From NCBI RefSeq assembly GCF_003436275.1, contig NZ_QSOP01000012.1:12531-76530 (forward strand): DNA of 64,000 nucleotides. Direction: 5' to 3'. Positions within the stretch are counted from its first letter, which is position 1. Each line of letters opens with the position of its first letter. The stretch comes from Collinsella sp. TM09-10AT. Lineage in GTDB: Bacteria > Actinomycetota > Coriobacteriia > Coriobacteriales > Coriobacteriaceae. The notes under the pieces are model-generated. The model saw only the letters and a list, made by a program, of their open reading frames with translations. It did not search any database and was not told the origin of the DNA. Position numbers and translations under genes: made by a program. Below are positions 10,429 to 19,212 of this stretch, piece by piece.

Positions 10429-10571
10429 GGTTTGTCTTGATCTGTAACAGCTAGGCCGTCAAAATCGGGTTTGGTGTTACAGATTGAGATTTTTCGGGCG
10501 GCCCTCTACGGTTTGTCTCGATCTGTAACAGGTAGAGGCGATTTAGCCCGCTAGATGTTACAGATCGAGAC
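10429..10571. repeat. two-unit 81-bp palindromic array (same family as 56.4 kb)
   Basis: Two units, each with arms close to TCTCGATCTGTAACA and TGTTACAGATCGAGA around a 25-base core (10450-10474 and 10531-10555). Core-to-core spacing is 81 bases and the segment between cores is 56 bases, as in the larger array. Confidence 0.85.
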
Positions 10572-10579
10572 AGAAGATT

Positions 10580-11224
10580 CTAGTCGCAGGTGATGTCGAG
10601 GTTTTTGCCGATGAGGCCTACGTAGCCGCCTTCGGCTGCCTTGGGGCTGTCGGCGTGGCAGAGAACCCACTTGTCGGCCTTCCAGTAGCAGTAGCTGTCG
10701 CCGACCGCAGGCATGTCGGCCGCGGCCTCGGGGCGCGGCCCGTTGGTGCCGGCGGGCAGCGCCACCATCACCTGGAAGCCGCCGCCGTCGACCATGCACG
10801 GCGTGTAGTGAAGCGTGGTGTTGAAGACCTCGATGACCGTACCCGCCGGCACGCGGAACGCCTTGACGCACGCGGTGTCGAGCTTGCCGTCCTCGATCTC
10901 CCAGCGATGCGCCACAAGCAGGATAAAGTCGCGAGCGCCCAGGTTGAATTCGCTGGCGCGGTGATACTCCAGACAGTTGAGTTTCGTGTTGTGGCCATTG
11001 CACCAGCCGAGCTGGAAGGGACGACCGCCAAACATGAGAAAACCCAGTTTGTCGGCATCCTTGACGCCCTCGAGCTCCGGCGCACTCGCTACGTACTTGC
11101 TGCCCTCAGGAATGGGCGTGGCAGAGAGCGCCTCGAGCACGGGCGACGTGAGCTCGGACGGAACGTCATCCCAAACGTTGCCATAGGATTTGAACTCGGG
11201 ATCGTTAACAGAGTAGATATGCAT
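10580..11224 (-). CDS. DUF4867 family protein (cupin-like)
   Basis: 214 residues, no membrane segment or signal peptide. The sequence resembles the DUF4867 family: the N-terminus MHIYSVNDPEFKSYG and a beta-rich middle with FRVPAGTVIEVF, a cupin-like pattern, then VDGGGFQVMVALPAG. These proteins occur next to carbohydrate genes in Firmicutes and Actinobacteria; I know of no assigned reaction. ATG 11224 has AGGAG upstream. It lies between luxS and the phospho-beta-glucosidase on the same strand but is separated from both by more than 140 bases with hairpins, so it is probably transcribed alone. Confidence 0.7.
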   Translation of the reverse strand: MHIYSVNDPEFKSYGNVWDDVPSELTSPVLEALSATPIPEGSKYVASAPELEGVKDADKLGFLMFGGRPFQLGWCNGHNTKLNCLEYHRASEFNLGARDFILLVAHRWEIEDGKLDTACVKAFRVPAGTVIEVFNTTLHYTPCMVDGGGFQVMVALPAGTNGPRPEAAADMPAVGDSYCYWKADKWVLCHADSPKAAEGGYVGLIGKNLDITCD

Positions 11225-11309
11225 GTTCGCTCCTGTTCGTAAATGTGACTATACGAACATTCTAGAACAAACATGAGCGATTTTGAACGCTCGTCCCGAC
11301 CACTCAACA

Positions 11310-11342
11310 AAAAGGCGCCCCCGTATAAGCGAAGGCGCCCAA
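11310..11342 (-). terminator. luxS terminator
   Basis: Read on the minus strand, GGGCGCC and GGCGCC arms close a stem after the luxS stop, followed by TTTTTG. Typical Rho-independent form. Confidence 0.7.
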
Positions 11343-11368
11343 TGCGCGCGTTTTAGGCGATATAGCCC

Positions 11369-11857
11369 TTAGGCCTGCTGATAGTGCAGGTGCTTCTCGT
11401 CGATATCGGCCAAGTCGCGGTCGAGGTAGCGGCGCGCGAGCCAGTTTGCCATGGGGAGGTTCTGGTCCAGGTAGTTACCGCACTCCTCGGGAGCGGCACC
11501 GGGGACATCGCCCTCAAAGTCGGCGACAAACTCGAACAGCTCACGCACGAGCGGCAGGATCTCCTCGCTCGTCACTTCGCCAAATACGACGAGGTAAAAG
11601 CCCGTGCGGCAGCCCATGGGGCCAAAGTAGACAATTCGGCGCGACCACTCGGCATGGTTGCGAAGGAACGTCGCACCCAAGTGCTCGATGGTGTGGCACT
11701 CGGCGGTGTTCATGACCGGCTCCTTGTTGGGCGTGGTCAGGCGCAGGTCAAACGTGGTGACGGCGGCGCCGGTCGCCGGATCGCGGTCGATGCGGCTCAC
11801 ATAAACGCCGGGCTCAAGCAGCAGATGGTCAACGGAAAAGCTGGCGATGCGCTCCAT
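11369..11857 (-). CDS. luxS: S-ribosylhomocysteine lyase
   Basis: 162 residues, standard LuxS length. It splits S-ribosylhomocysteine to homocysteine and DPD, the precursor of autoinducer-2, and so recycles the methyl cycle. Metal ligands are present: His55 and His59 in ECHTIEHLGATF and a Cys in EECGNYLD (about residue 129). ATG 11857 has AGAGGA upstream. No methionine-cycle gene is adjacent. Confidence 0.97.
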   Translation of the reverse strand: MERIASFSVDHLLLEPGVYVSRIDRDPATGAAVTTFDLRLTTPNKEPVMNTAECHTIEHLGATFLRNHAEWSRRIVYFGPMGCRTGFYLVVFGEVTSEEILPLVRELFEFVADFEGDVPGAAPEECGNYLDQNLPMANWLARRYLDRDLADIDEKHLHYQQA

Positions 11858-11878
11858 GGCAGATCCTCTCGATAGTCA

Positions 11879-12008
11879 ATTTGGGACGGGCTCTTTTAGC
11901 TGGTTCGAATGGTCGCACCAATCATACCAGTCAAAAAAGCCCCGTCCCAAATGAGCTGCCTAGGACGAGGATCAATGAGTTTTTAATCCCCGTCCCAGAA
12001 AAATCATT
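11879..12008. repeat. TTTGGGACGGGG palindromic modules and kinase terminator
   Basis: ATTTGGGACGGGCT near 11879 is inverted as AGCCCCGTCCCAAAT near 11937, with about 45 bases between. A second dyad (GGACGAGGAT.../...ATCCCCGTCC, about 11962-11995) lies just past the kinase stop on the minus strand and probably terminates the sugar operon. Confidence 0.65.
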
Positions 12009-13499
12009 TTAGGCCGTGTACGCGATGGTCGCATCGACGGCATGCCGCCAGCCGACGATCTTTTTGGCTCGCTCGTCTGCGGGCATGGCAGGCTCCACGA
12101 TGCCGCGGGCGCCATAGACGTCGACGACATCGCGCGCGTACATGCCCAGCGCAATGCCGCAGGCCCAAGCTGCGCCCAGACCGCTCATCTCGTCATTGCT
12201 CGCAATGCGGATGGGCGAGCCGACCAAGTCGCTCTCAAACTGCATCAGGTACGCATCGCGCGTGGGGCCGCCGTCAACACGAAGCTCGGCAAGCGCCGCG
12301 CCCGAATCCTCGACCATCGCATCAATGACGTCGAAGATCTGATAGGCGATCGACTCATCGGCGGCCTTTACGAACTCCGCACGACCCGTGGTGCGCGTCA
12401 TGCCAAAGACGCAGCCCTCGGCATCACTCGCCCAGTGCGGCGCGCCCAGGCCGGTAAACGCCGGCACAAAGTAGACGCGGCTCGACGGATTGGCGGCGTA
12501 GCACAGGTCGGTGACCTCCTCGGGGTTGTTGATGAGCTCCAAATCGTCGCGCAGCCAGGTCTTGACGGCGCCGGCGTAGCTCACGTTGCCCTCGAGCACG
12601 TACTCGGTCACGCCGTTCATACGCCACGCAAGCGAGCTCGAAAGCCCGTGCGAGCTGGCGACAAACTCGTTGCCGACATTCATCATGACCGAGCTGCCGG
12701 TGCCATACGTTGCCTTGGCCATACCGCGGCTGTGGCAACCCTGCGCAAACAGGGCCGCATGGCTGTCGCCCAGCACGCCGTGCACCGGCACGGGCGCGGG
12801 CAAAAAGCCGTCCAGGTCCGTCGTGCCAAAGAGACCGTCGGAGTCGGTCACCTGCGGCAGGCAAGCCGGATCGATGCCAAAGGCCTCGCACACCGGCTCG
12901 CTCCAGCAGCCATGGCGCAGGTCAAAGAGCTGCGTGCGGCTAGCATTGGACCAGTCGCAGCGGAACTCCGCGCCGCCCGTGAGCGTCCAGACAACCCAGG
13001 CATCGATGGTGCCCAGGCACAGCTCGCCCGCCGCCGCTGCCTCGGCAGCCGCCGGAACGTTCGCGAGGATCCAGGCCATCTTGCCCGCCGGATAGTAGGG
13101 CGAAAGCACCAGGCCTGTCGTGTCGCGCACCAGCTCGGCCACGCCTTCGCGCGCAGCAAGCTCGTCGCACAGCTCGCGGGCGCGGGCGCACTGCCACACC
13201 ACGGCGTCGCACAGCGGCTCGCCCGTCGTGCGGCTCCAGGCAACGGTGGTCTCGCGCTGGTTGGAGATGCCAATGCCGGCGATATCGGCCGGATCGACCC
13301 CGGTCTCCTCCACCACGGCACGTGCCACGGCCAACACGTTGGCGGCAATCTCGGCCGGATCATGGCTCACCCAGCCGGCCCCGTTGACAATCTGGCGATG
13401 CGAGCGATCGGCACGATGAATCAGGTGGCCGCCCTCGTCCACCAGCAGCGCCTTCGTGCCCTGCGTGGACTGATCGATTCCGATGATGTATTTGCTCAT
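12009..13499 (-). CDS. FGGY-family carbohydrate kinase (glycerol kinase-like)
   Basis: 496 residues. The N-terminal phosphate loop (YIIGIDQSTQGTKALLVD), GISNQRETTVAW and GTGSSVMMNVG mark the FGGY family, closest in style to glycerol kinases. It is the last gene of an operon with a ketose/aldose isomerase-like protein and a split transketolase, so a sugar substrate (a pentulose or branched ketose) is more likely than glycerol; no glycerol-3-P dehydrogenase or GlpF is nearby. ATG 13499 has GGGAG upstream. A GGGGAC-type dyad separates it from the transketolase gene and might lower its expression. Confidence 0.85.
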   Translation of the reverse strand: MSKYIIGIDQSTQGTKALLVDEGGHLIHRADRSHRQIVNGAGWVSHDPAEIAANVLAVARAVVEETGVDPADIAGIGISNQRETTVAWSRTTGEPLCDAVVWQCARARELCDELAAREGVAELVRDTTGLVLSPYYPAGKMAWILANVPAAAEAAAAGELCLGTIDAWVVWTLTGGAEFRCDWSNASRTQLFDLRHGCWSEPVCEAFGIDPACLPQVTDSDGLFGTTDLDGFLPAPVPVHGVLGDSHAALFAQGCHSRGMAKATYGTGSSVMMNVGNEFVASSHGLSSSLAWRMNGVTEYVLEGNVSYAGAVKTWLRDDLELINNPEEVTDLCYAANPSSRVYFVPAFTGLGAPHWASDAEGCVFGMTRTTGRAEFVKAADESIAYQIFDVIDAMVEDSGAALAELRVDGGPTRDAYLMQFESDLVGSPIRIASNDEMSGLGAAWACGIALGMYARDVVDVYGARGIVEPAMPADERAKKIVGWRHAVDATIAYTA

Positions 13500-13526
13500 G
13501 TACTCTCCCATTCCTTCCGTCAAATC

Positions 13527-13561
13527 GAATGTGACAAAGGGGCTGTCCCTTTGTCACATTC
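13527..13561. repeat. 15-bp dyad with GGCTGTCC core
   Basis: Perfect inverted repeat 13527-13541/13547-13561 (GAATGTGACAAAGGG) with loop GCTGT, inside the sugar operon between the transketolase C half and the kinase. It is a GGGGAC-family member and could act as an intra-operonic attenuator. Confidence 0.8.
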
Positions 13562-13564
13562 CAA

Positions 13565-14506
13565 TTACTCTGCGGGCAGGAACTCGGTAACCGTCTTGGC
13601 AATGCCTTCGCCGATGAGACCGTAGTGCGCAAAGACCTCGGGACTCGTGCCGGTGATGACCGGCGCGTCGGGCAGGCTTAGGCACTTAACCGGACGCGGG
13701 CAATGCTCGCCCACGACCTGCGCGACCATGGAGCCCAGGCCGCCAAAGGGGCTGTGCTCCTCGACGGTCACGACGGCGCGCGTGGCACCGGCGGCCTCAA
13801 TCACGGCCTCGGCGTCGAGCGGCTTGACGCAGTACATGTCGAGCACGGTAGCGGAGATACCCTGCTCGGCCAGCAGATCGGCGGCGTCAACGGCATGGCG
13901 GACCATCTCGCCGGTGGCGACAATCGTCACATCGGTGCCGCGACGTACCCAGGTGGCACGGTCCATCTGGAACGGGCACTCGTCCTCGGTGTACACGTCC
14001 TCGACCGGGTTGCGGCCCACGCGGATATAGGCCGGCTTGTTGTCGGCAACCAGGGCGCGTACGAGCTCGGCAGTCTGGAAACGATCGCTCGGCAGATATA
14101 CGCGCATGTTGGGAATCGCGCTCATGGCAGCGATATCCTGCGCGGAGTGATGGCTCATGCCCAAGGCGCCGTAGGACACGCCGCCCGAGATGCCAATGAG
14201 CTTGACGTTGGTGTTGGAGTACGAGACATCAACCTTGCACTGCTCATACGAGCGCGTGGTCACAAAGGACGCCGGCGAGGCGGCCCAGGCCTTCTTGCCG
14301 CACGAAGCCATACCGGCGGCGATGCTCACCAGGTCCTGCTCGGCAATGCCGACCTCGACGGACTGCTGGGGATACTGATCGAAGAACGGCGTGAGCGATG
14401 CGGAACCGCGGGAGTCGGAGCACAGGACGACGATGTCCTTATCGGTCTCGGCGGCCTCGAGCAGCGTGTCGCAGATAACCTTACGGTTGGCGATCTTGTT
14501 AGCCAT
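13565..14506 (-). CDS. transketolase, C-terminal subunit
   Basis: 313 residues: the pyrimidine-binding and C-terminal domains of a split transketolase. Catalytic-Glu region VEVGIAEQDLVSIAAGMA and phosphate/substrate loops GVSYGALGMSHHSAQD and VEEHSPFGGLGS are present. With the N-terminal half it should form a TPP-dependent heteromer moving two-carbon units. The start ATG 14506 overlaps the end of the upstream half by eight bases and has TAAGGAGG before it, so the two halves are translationally coupled. Dedicated split transketolases in sugar operons usually serve one specific ketose phosphate. Confidence 0.92.
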   Translation of the reverse strand: MANKIANRKVICDTLLEAAETDKDIVVLCSDSRGSASLTPFFDQYPQQSVEVGIAEQDLVSIAAGMASCGKKAWAASPASFVTTRSYEQCKVDVSYSNTNVKLIGISGGVSYGALGMSHHSAQDIAAMSAIPNMRVYLPSDRFQTAELVRALVADNKPAYIRVGRNPVEDVYTEDECPFQMDRATWVRRGTDVTIVATGEMVRHAVDAADLLAEQGISATVLDMYCVKPLDAEAVIEAAGATRAVVTVEEHSPFGGLGSMVAQVVGEHCPRPVKCLSLPDAPVITGTSPEVFAHYGLIGEGIAKTVTEFLPAE

Positions 14507-15335
14507 TGATGGCCTCCTTATGGGCAGCGAAATCGGCGATGATCTGGGCGTATTCCTCATCGTTGGGCAGGTGATGATGCCAGGCGGCCTTGTCCTCCAT
14601 AATGGGCGAGCCATAGCCCTTCACCGTGTTGAGAATGATGACCGTGGGCTTTCCCTTGGTCTCGGCCGCAAGCGTCAGCGCGGCGTCAATGGCCTGGATG
14701 TCGTTGCCCGGAATGGAAAGCACGTTCCAGCCGAAGGCAGCCCAGCGCTCCTCCTGCGAATCCTGCTTCATGACGTCCTCGGTGCTGCCGCTGATCTGCA
14801 GGCGGTTGCGGTCCACGAGCGCGCACAGGTTATCGAGCTGGTAGTTGCCACCGCTCATGGCGCCTTCCCAGACCGAGCCCTCGGCAAGCTCGCCGTCGCC
14901 CATGATGGTGTAGACGCGGTAGTCGCGGCCGTCCATCTTGCCGGCAAGCGCCATGCCGACGGCCACGGGCAGGCCATGGCCCAGCGAGCCGGAGTTCATC
15001 TCGATGCCCTTGAGCTTGTTGTTGGGGTGACCGATGTAGGGGCTGCCGAACTTGGAGAAGCGGGCCTTGACGTCGTCGAGGTCCAGATAGCCCTCGTGGC
15101 AGAGCACCGCGTAGTAGGCCTCCATGGCGTGGCCCTTGGAGAGCACGAAGCGATCGCGGCTGGGATCGTCGACGGTCTCGGGCGAAATGTTGAGGTGATT
15201 GGCGTAGAGGGTCATCAGCGCATCGATGACCGACATGTCGCCGCCGATGTGCCCGCCGGCGCCAGCCATGATGATATCGACGCAATCGCGGCGAAGGTCC
15301 CAACGCAGGGATTCAAGCTCTTCGATAGTTGCCAT
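14499..15335 (-). CDS. transketolase, N-terminal subunit
   Basis: 278 residues. The TPP/Mg2+ motif is clear (GDGELAEGSVWEG followed by LCALVDRN), as are SKGHAMEAYYAVL and SGSLGHGLPVAVG. This is the TPP-pyrophosphate-binding half of a split transketolase. ATG 15335 lies two bases after the upstream isomerase-like stop, with GAGGAG before it; ATG 15335 is chosen over longer in-frame starts because homology begins there. It overlaps the C-terminal subunit gene at the 3' end. Confidence 0.92.
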   Translation of the reverse strand: MATIEELESLRWDLRRDCVDIIMAGAGGHIGGDMSVIDALMTLYANHLNISPETVDDPSRDRFVLSKGHAMEAYYAVLCHEGYLDLDDVKARFSKFGSPYIGHPNNKLKGIEMNSGSLGHGLPVAVGMALAGKMDGRDYRVYTIMGDGELAEGSVWEGAMSGGNYQLDNLCALVDRNRLQISGSTEDVMKQDSQEERWAAFGWNVLSIPGNDIQAIDAALTLAAETKGKPTVIILNTVKGYGSPIMEDKAAWHHHLPNDEEYAQIIADFAAHKEAING

Positions 15336-15337
15336 TT

Positions 15338-16738
15338 CTACTCTCCTCGCAGGTAAGCTTTGACGTCTTCTTCGATGGGGTCGTACAGGTCGGGGACAAT
15401 GCCGATGTACTTGCACGCCTCGTAGAGCACCGGCACCACGTTGGCGTGAATGGCGACGCAGTGGTGGATGTAGGGACCCTCGACGATCTTGGCCTCGAGG
15501 CGCTTGAGGTTGTCGACCTCGACCCACAGGTAGGTGCCCATGCCGGCCGGGCCGTCGATGCCGCGGGCGTTGCCCAGCAGCAGCGAGTACTCGCCGTTGT
15601 CGCCGTCAAAGCGGGCAAGGGTGAGGTCGCCGTGCTTGGCCTCGGCCGTCAGCGCGCCGGGGTGATCGAAAGCCAGCGGGTAGGTGAGCTTGGGCTTGAC
15701 GGCCGCGCAGCTGCAGGGCCAGGGGCCGCAATGCTGCAGCAGCTCGCCGTTCTCGTTATCGGGATGGCGCACGGTCCAGTCGGCGAACATGCCGCGGTGA
15801 CGGCCCAGGTCGGCGGCCTCGACCATCAGCGCGGTGATGGCGCCGTGGATATCGGTCTCGCATACGATAGGAATGCCCATCTCGTTGAGGATGGCGTTGG
15901 CGGCGCAGGGCATAATGCCCAGCTCGTCCTGCAGAGCGTTCCAGCACTGAATGGCACCGGCGTTGCAGCCATACTTCTCGACCAAGCGCTTCATGGCGAT
16001 GGCAAGACCGGCGACCGCGGGGACCTTGTCCTCGGGGATGCAGATCTCAAAGCTGTCGTTGATGTGGGCAAGCATGGCGGCCATGGCCTGCTCGTCGGCC
16101 TGGGCGTCGCGCACAGCCTGGACAAGTTCGGTCATGGGGATAGGCGAAAGCTGGATGTTGAACTTCTCGAGCAGCTCGCCCTCGTTGCACATGGTCGACC
16201 AGAAGTCGAACGGACGGGTGGCCATCTGCAGGATGCGGGTGTGCTTGAAGGTCTTGACCACGTTGCAAACGGCCAAAAAGTCCCAAACGCCGCGCTCGAA
16301 CTCGGGGTCGGTCAGGCGGCAGTTGGTCATGTAGGTGAAGGGAACCTGGAAGCGGCGCAGGACCTTGCCGGTGGCGAACAGGCCGCACTGGCTATCGCGC
16401 AGGCGTGTGCCGTCGGGCTCGGGGCGCTCGTCGCGCGGACCCCACAGCAGTACGGGTAGACCGAGCTCGCGGGCAAGGCGAGCGCAAACGTACTCGGTGC
16501 CAAAGTTGGCGTGGCACAGCATAATGCCATCGACGCCCTCGGCGCGGAATTTCTTGACGATGGGCTCGATATGGCTGTCGTCGAACAGCAGGCCCTCTTC
16601 ATTGATGTCGTCGATATCCACGATGTCGACGCCGATCTCGCGCAGGCGATCAGCCGTCAGGCCGCGATACTTGATTGCGTCCGGCGCGCTAAAGATACTG
16701 CGGCGCGTGGGCACAAAGCCGAGCTTGATCTTGTCCAT
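15338..16738 (-). CDS. L-fucose/L-arabinose isomerase-family protein
   Basis: 466 residues, related to the L-fucose isomerase and related proteins group (COG2407). The N-terminal Rossmann-like domain (IKLGFVPTRRSIFSA), a central domain with GIMLCHANFGTEY and a C-terminal beta domain are seen. Conserved acidic/His positions occur in CETDIHGAITALMVEAAD and near HHCVAIHANVV. It is the first gene of the operon and probably isomerises the incoming aldose before phosphorylation and transketolase cleavage. Substrate unknown. ATG 16738 has GGGGAGG upstream; the promoter region carries a likely LacI operator. Confidence 0.82.
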   Translation of the reverse strand: MDKIKLGFVPTRRSIFSAPDAIKYRGLTADRLREIGVDIVDIDDINEEGLLFDDSHIEPIVKKFRAEGVDGIMLCHANFGTEYVCARLARELGLPVLLWGPRDERPEPDGTRLRDSQCGLFATGKVLRRFQVPFTYMTNCRLTDPEFERGVWDFLAVCNVVKTFKHTRILQMATRPFDFWSTMCNEGELLEKFNIQLSPIPMTELVQAVRDAQADEQAMAAMLAHINDSFEICIPEDKVPAVAGLAIAMKRLVEKYGCNAGAIQCWNALQDELGIMPCAANAILNEMGIPIVCETDIHGAITALMVEAADLGRHRGMFADWTVRHPDNENGELLQHCGPWPCSCAAVKPKLTYPLAFDHPGALTAEAKHGDLTLARFDGDNGEYSLLLGNARGIDGPAGMGTYLWVEVDNLKRLEAKIVEGPYIHHCVAIHANVVPVLYEACKYIGIVPDLYDPIEEDVKAYLRGE

Positions 16739-16764
16739 GTACGTCCTCCCCTAATCACATGTTC

Positions 16765-16801
16765 AGTAAACAGACGCATGTTTCGTTTTGTTCTGTTTAC
16801 T
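16765..16801. promoter_or_regulatory. candidate LacI-family operator
   Basis: AGTAAACAGA (16765-16774) is the exact inverted repeat of TCTGTTTACT (16792-16801). It lies upstream of the isomerase-like gene. A related dyad TAAACA-N10-TGTTTA occurs in front of the lacI-type gene at 18090-18111, so both promoters probably answer to this regulator. AT-rich unlike its surroundings. Confidence 0.6.
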
Positions 16802-16905
16802 AAATGTTTTACTCTACTGTTTAGAAGTTTAACGCGAAATACCCGTAGACGGTAGAGAAATCAGCCTAAACGGTATGTAAACAAACTGAACATACAAGGG
16901 CATCA

Positions 16906-16932
16906 AAAAGAGGGCCCAAAGGACCCTCTCTT
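16906..16932 (-). terminator. terminator of the LacI-family gene
   Basis: GAGGGCCC and GGACCCTC arms form a stem. On the minus strand it is followed by TTTTTGATG, a Rho-independent terminator about 65 bases past the regulator stop. Confidence 0.75.
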
Positions 16933-16995
16933 AGTAGCGTTATGTATGGCTGCCTTAGCGAGCTTTGCCTCCCTACGGCCCAGCGTTGCCTTTGC

Positions 16996-18006
16996 CTAGA
17001 TCTCACGCACGCTTTGGCGCTCGACAAAATAGGTCGACACGGCCGTCTTGCAGGTATAGCTCTTGGGATTGCGGATGTTGCCCACCAGGCGGCGCACCGC
17101 GATCTCGCCCACCTCGTGCTTGGGAACGTGCACCGTGGTGAGCGGCGGATTGGAGAAGGCGCCCAAAGACAGATCGTCAAAGCCGATGATTGAGACATCC
17201 TCGGGGACACGTATGCCGTGCTCGTTCAGCGCGCGCATGGCGCCTACGGCGAGCACGTCGTTTTCGGCAAAGAAAGCCGTCGGCAGGTCGTCGCGCGAGA
17301 CGCTGTCGAGCCATGCGCCCATGTCGCGATAAGCACCTTCGAGCGTGGTGCCCAATGTGACGCGCCATGTCGGGTTGGCCTCAAGGTCCGCATCCTCAAG
17401 CGCTTGGCGATAGCCGCGCTCGCGATCCTTAAAGTTGCGGATGCGAAGGTCGCCTGCCAGATAGCCGATTTGCTTGTGACCCTTCTCGATAAGGTAGTCC
17501 ACGGCGCGCAGCACCGAGTCGGTGTTGGCAATGACTACGGCATCGAAGTACTGACGATCGCTCCAGCCATCGAGCACGATCAAGTGGGCGGCAGCGTTGG
17601 CGAACAAGGCATAGTCTTCCTCACCCAGCTCGGTACCCATCAGCACGATGGCGGCCGACGGGTCGGCGATCAGGCCCTCGACCTGCGGGCGCACGGCGTC
17701 CAGGTCGCTAAAGTCGAGCGAGACAAAGCTCGTGCTCATGCCGTGGCGACGCGCCTGGCGCTCCACGCCCTCGATGACCGCGGGGTGGAAGGTGCTCTCG
17801 TCCAGGATGGCGCCCGTCTTGCGCGCGAGCACAAACTGGATGCTCTCGAGCTGCGTCGACTGCTGATAGCCGAGCGACCGCGCGCACTCCAGGATGACCT
17901 TGGCGGTCTCCTCGCTCACGCTGCGCTTGCGGTTAAGCGCGTTGGACACGGTCGCAGGCGAAAAACCGGTGATGCGGCTGATTTCGCGAACACTTGCTTT
18001 GGCCAT
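16996..18006 (-). CDS. LacI-family transcriptional regulator
   Basis: 336 residues. The N-terminal LacI helix-turn-helix is clear (ASVREISRITGFSPATVSNALN), followed by a periplasmic-binding-protein-like effector domain with the family motif IGFDDLSLGAFSNPPLTTV near the C-terminus. ATG 18006 has AGGGGGA upstream. It lies immediately upstream of the isomerase/transketolase/kinase operon on the same strand but has its own terminator, so it is a separate unit and presumably represses that operon until its sugar is present. Confidence 0.92.
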   Translation of the reverse strand: MAKASVREISRITGFSPATVSNALNRKRSVSEETAKVILECARSLGYQQSTQLESIQFVLARKTGAILDESTFHPAVIEGVERQARRHGMSTSFVSLDFSDLDAVRPQVEGLIADPSAAIVLMGTELGEEDYALFANAAAHLIVLDGWSDRQYFDAVVIANTDSVLRAVDYLIEKGHKQIGYLAGDLRIRNFKDRERGYRQALEDADLEANPTWRVTLGTTLEGAYRDMGAWLDSVSRDDLPTAFFAENDVLAVGAMRALNEHGIRVPEDVSIIGFDDLSLGAFSNPPLTTVHVPKHEVGEIAVRRLVGNIRNPKSYTCKTAVSTYFVERQSVREI

Positions 18007-18089
18007 TGTTCCCCCTAGTAGCGGTCGCGGTCGAGCATCGTGGCCTGACCGCCCCGTGACTCGACAACTAAACGACCGCAAATTCAATC

Positions 18090-18111
18090 TAAACAGAATA
18101 GTAAATGTTTA
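18090..18111. promoter_or_regulatory. candidate autoregulatory LacI operator
   Basis: TAAACA and TGTTTA arms with a 10-base AT-rich spacer lie about 85 bases before the regulator start. The similarity to the dyad at 16765-16801 suggests autoregulation. Confidence 0.5.
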
Positions 18112-18185
18112 ATAGCTAGTTTAGCCTGTTGTCAAGCGAAGCGACGCGACTATTCCCCCAACGGGCACATTTGCTCGGTAGCTAA

Positions 18186-18226
18186 AAAAGCCCCGTCCCA
18201 AATTGACTACTTGGGGCGGGGCGTGA
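18186..18226 (-). terminator. nucleoside hydrolase terminator
   Basis: On the minus strand GCCCCGCCCC pairs with GGGACGGGGC and is followed by TTTTTTAG. It ends in the TTTGGGACGGGGCTTTTTT string that also occurs after the LuxR gene. Confidence 0.75.
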
Positions 18227-18233
18227 AAAACAT

Positions 18234-19208
18234 TTAGCCCAGGACGCGGGCCATACGCGCCTTGAACTCGGACAGGAAGCGTGGGGCGTCCACGGTGAGC
18301 GCCACGAGCGCGCTCTTATCTGGATCGGACAGACGGTGCTCGTCGCAGATGGTGCGGCCGCGATACTCGCCCAGCAGGTCGACACGCAGGTTACAGCCGA
18401 GCGCACCCACGAGCGTGGGATCAATCGCCACGGCAACCGCCAGCGGATCGTGCAGCGCGCAGCCGCCCAGGTAGGGCGCGTTCATTTCGTACGAACCGAT
18501 ATAGTGCTCGACCATGCTCGCAAACGCGCAGCCAGCCATAGTGCCCGAGCCCGTCCAGCCGGCAACGTCGCGACGTGTGAGCACCACGCGGTGCGTCACA
18601 TCCAGGCCCACCATGGTGAGCTTGCGGCCCGAGCGCAACACAGCGTCGGCAGCCTCGGGGTCGCCCGCCATGTTGGCCTCGGCGCCCGCGCTCACGTTGC
18701 CGGGCACGGTAAGGGCGCCGCCCATCACGACCACGCGGCCGATAGACATCATCGCCGCCGCATCGCGCTCCAGGGCAAGCGCCAGATTGGTGAGCGGGCC
18801 GGTCGCAACGTAGACCAGATCGGGACCATAGGTACGCGCGGCATCAATCAGGTAATCGACCGCCGCATTGCCGTCGGCCGACGTCGCGCCCACCGGCTCG
18901 TACGGCGAGGCGGGCACGCTTGCGCCGCCGATGCCGTTCTTGCCGTGGATAAGCGTGGTGGACGCCGGCGGCGTGTAGGGTTCGGTCGCCTTCATGGGAC
19001 GATCGGCGCCCAGGTACACCGGCACCTCGGGACGACCCAACAGGTCGAGCACCGCCAAGCAGTTGTGCGCCGACTGCTCGACGCGCACGTTGCCAAAGCA
19101 CGTGGTGATGCCGACGAGCTCCACCTCGGGGCTCGCGATGGCGTAGGCAAGCGCCATCGCATCATCCACACCCATATCCAGATCAAGGATCAGCTTCTTG
19201 GTTGCCAT
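18234..19208 (-). CDS. ribonucleoside hydrolase
   Basis: 324 residues, typical of inosine/uridine-preferring nucleoside hydrolases. The Ca2+- and ribose-binding N-terminal motif is DLDMGVDDAMAL; VATGPLTNLALAL and VVMGGAL are also family signatures. It cleaves ribonucleosides to base plus ribose. It starts four bases after the ribokinase stop, so the pair forms an operon in which released ribose is phosphorylated directly. No transporter is adjacent. RihA/RihB/RihC cannot be told apart here. Confidence 0.93.
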   Translation of the reverse strand: MATKKLILDLDMGVDDAMALAYAIASPEVELVGITTCFGNVRVEQSAHNCLAVLDLLGRPEVPVYLGADRPMKATEPYTPPASTTLIHGKNGIGGASVPASPYEPVGATSADGNAAVDYLIDAARTYGPDLVYVATGPLTNLALALERDAAAMMSIGRVVVMGGALTVPGNVSAGAEANMAGDPEAADAVLRSGRKLTMVGLDVTHRVVLTRRDVAGWTGSGTMAGCAFASMVEHYIGSYEMNAPYLGGCALHDPLAVAVAIDPTLVGALGCNLRVDLLGEYRGRTICDEHRLSDPDKSALVALTVDAPRFLSEFKARMARVLG

Positions 19209-19212
19209 TGTT

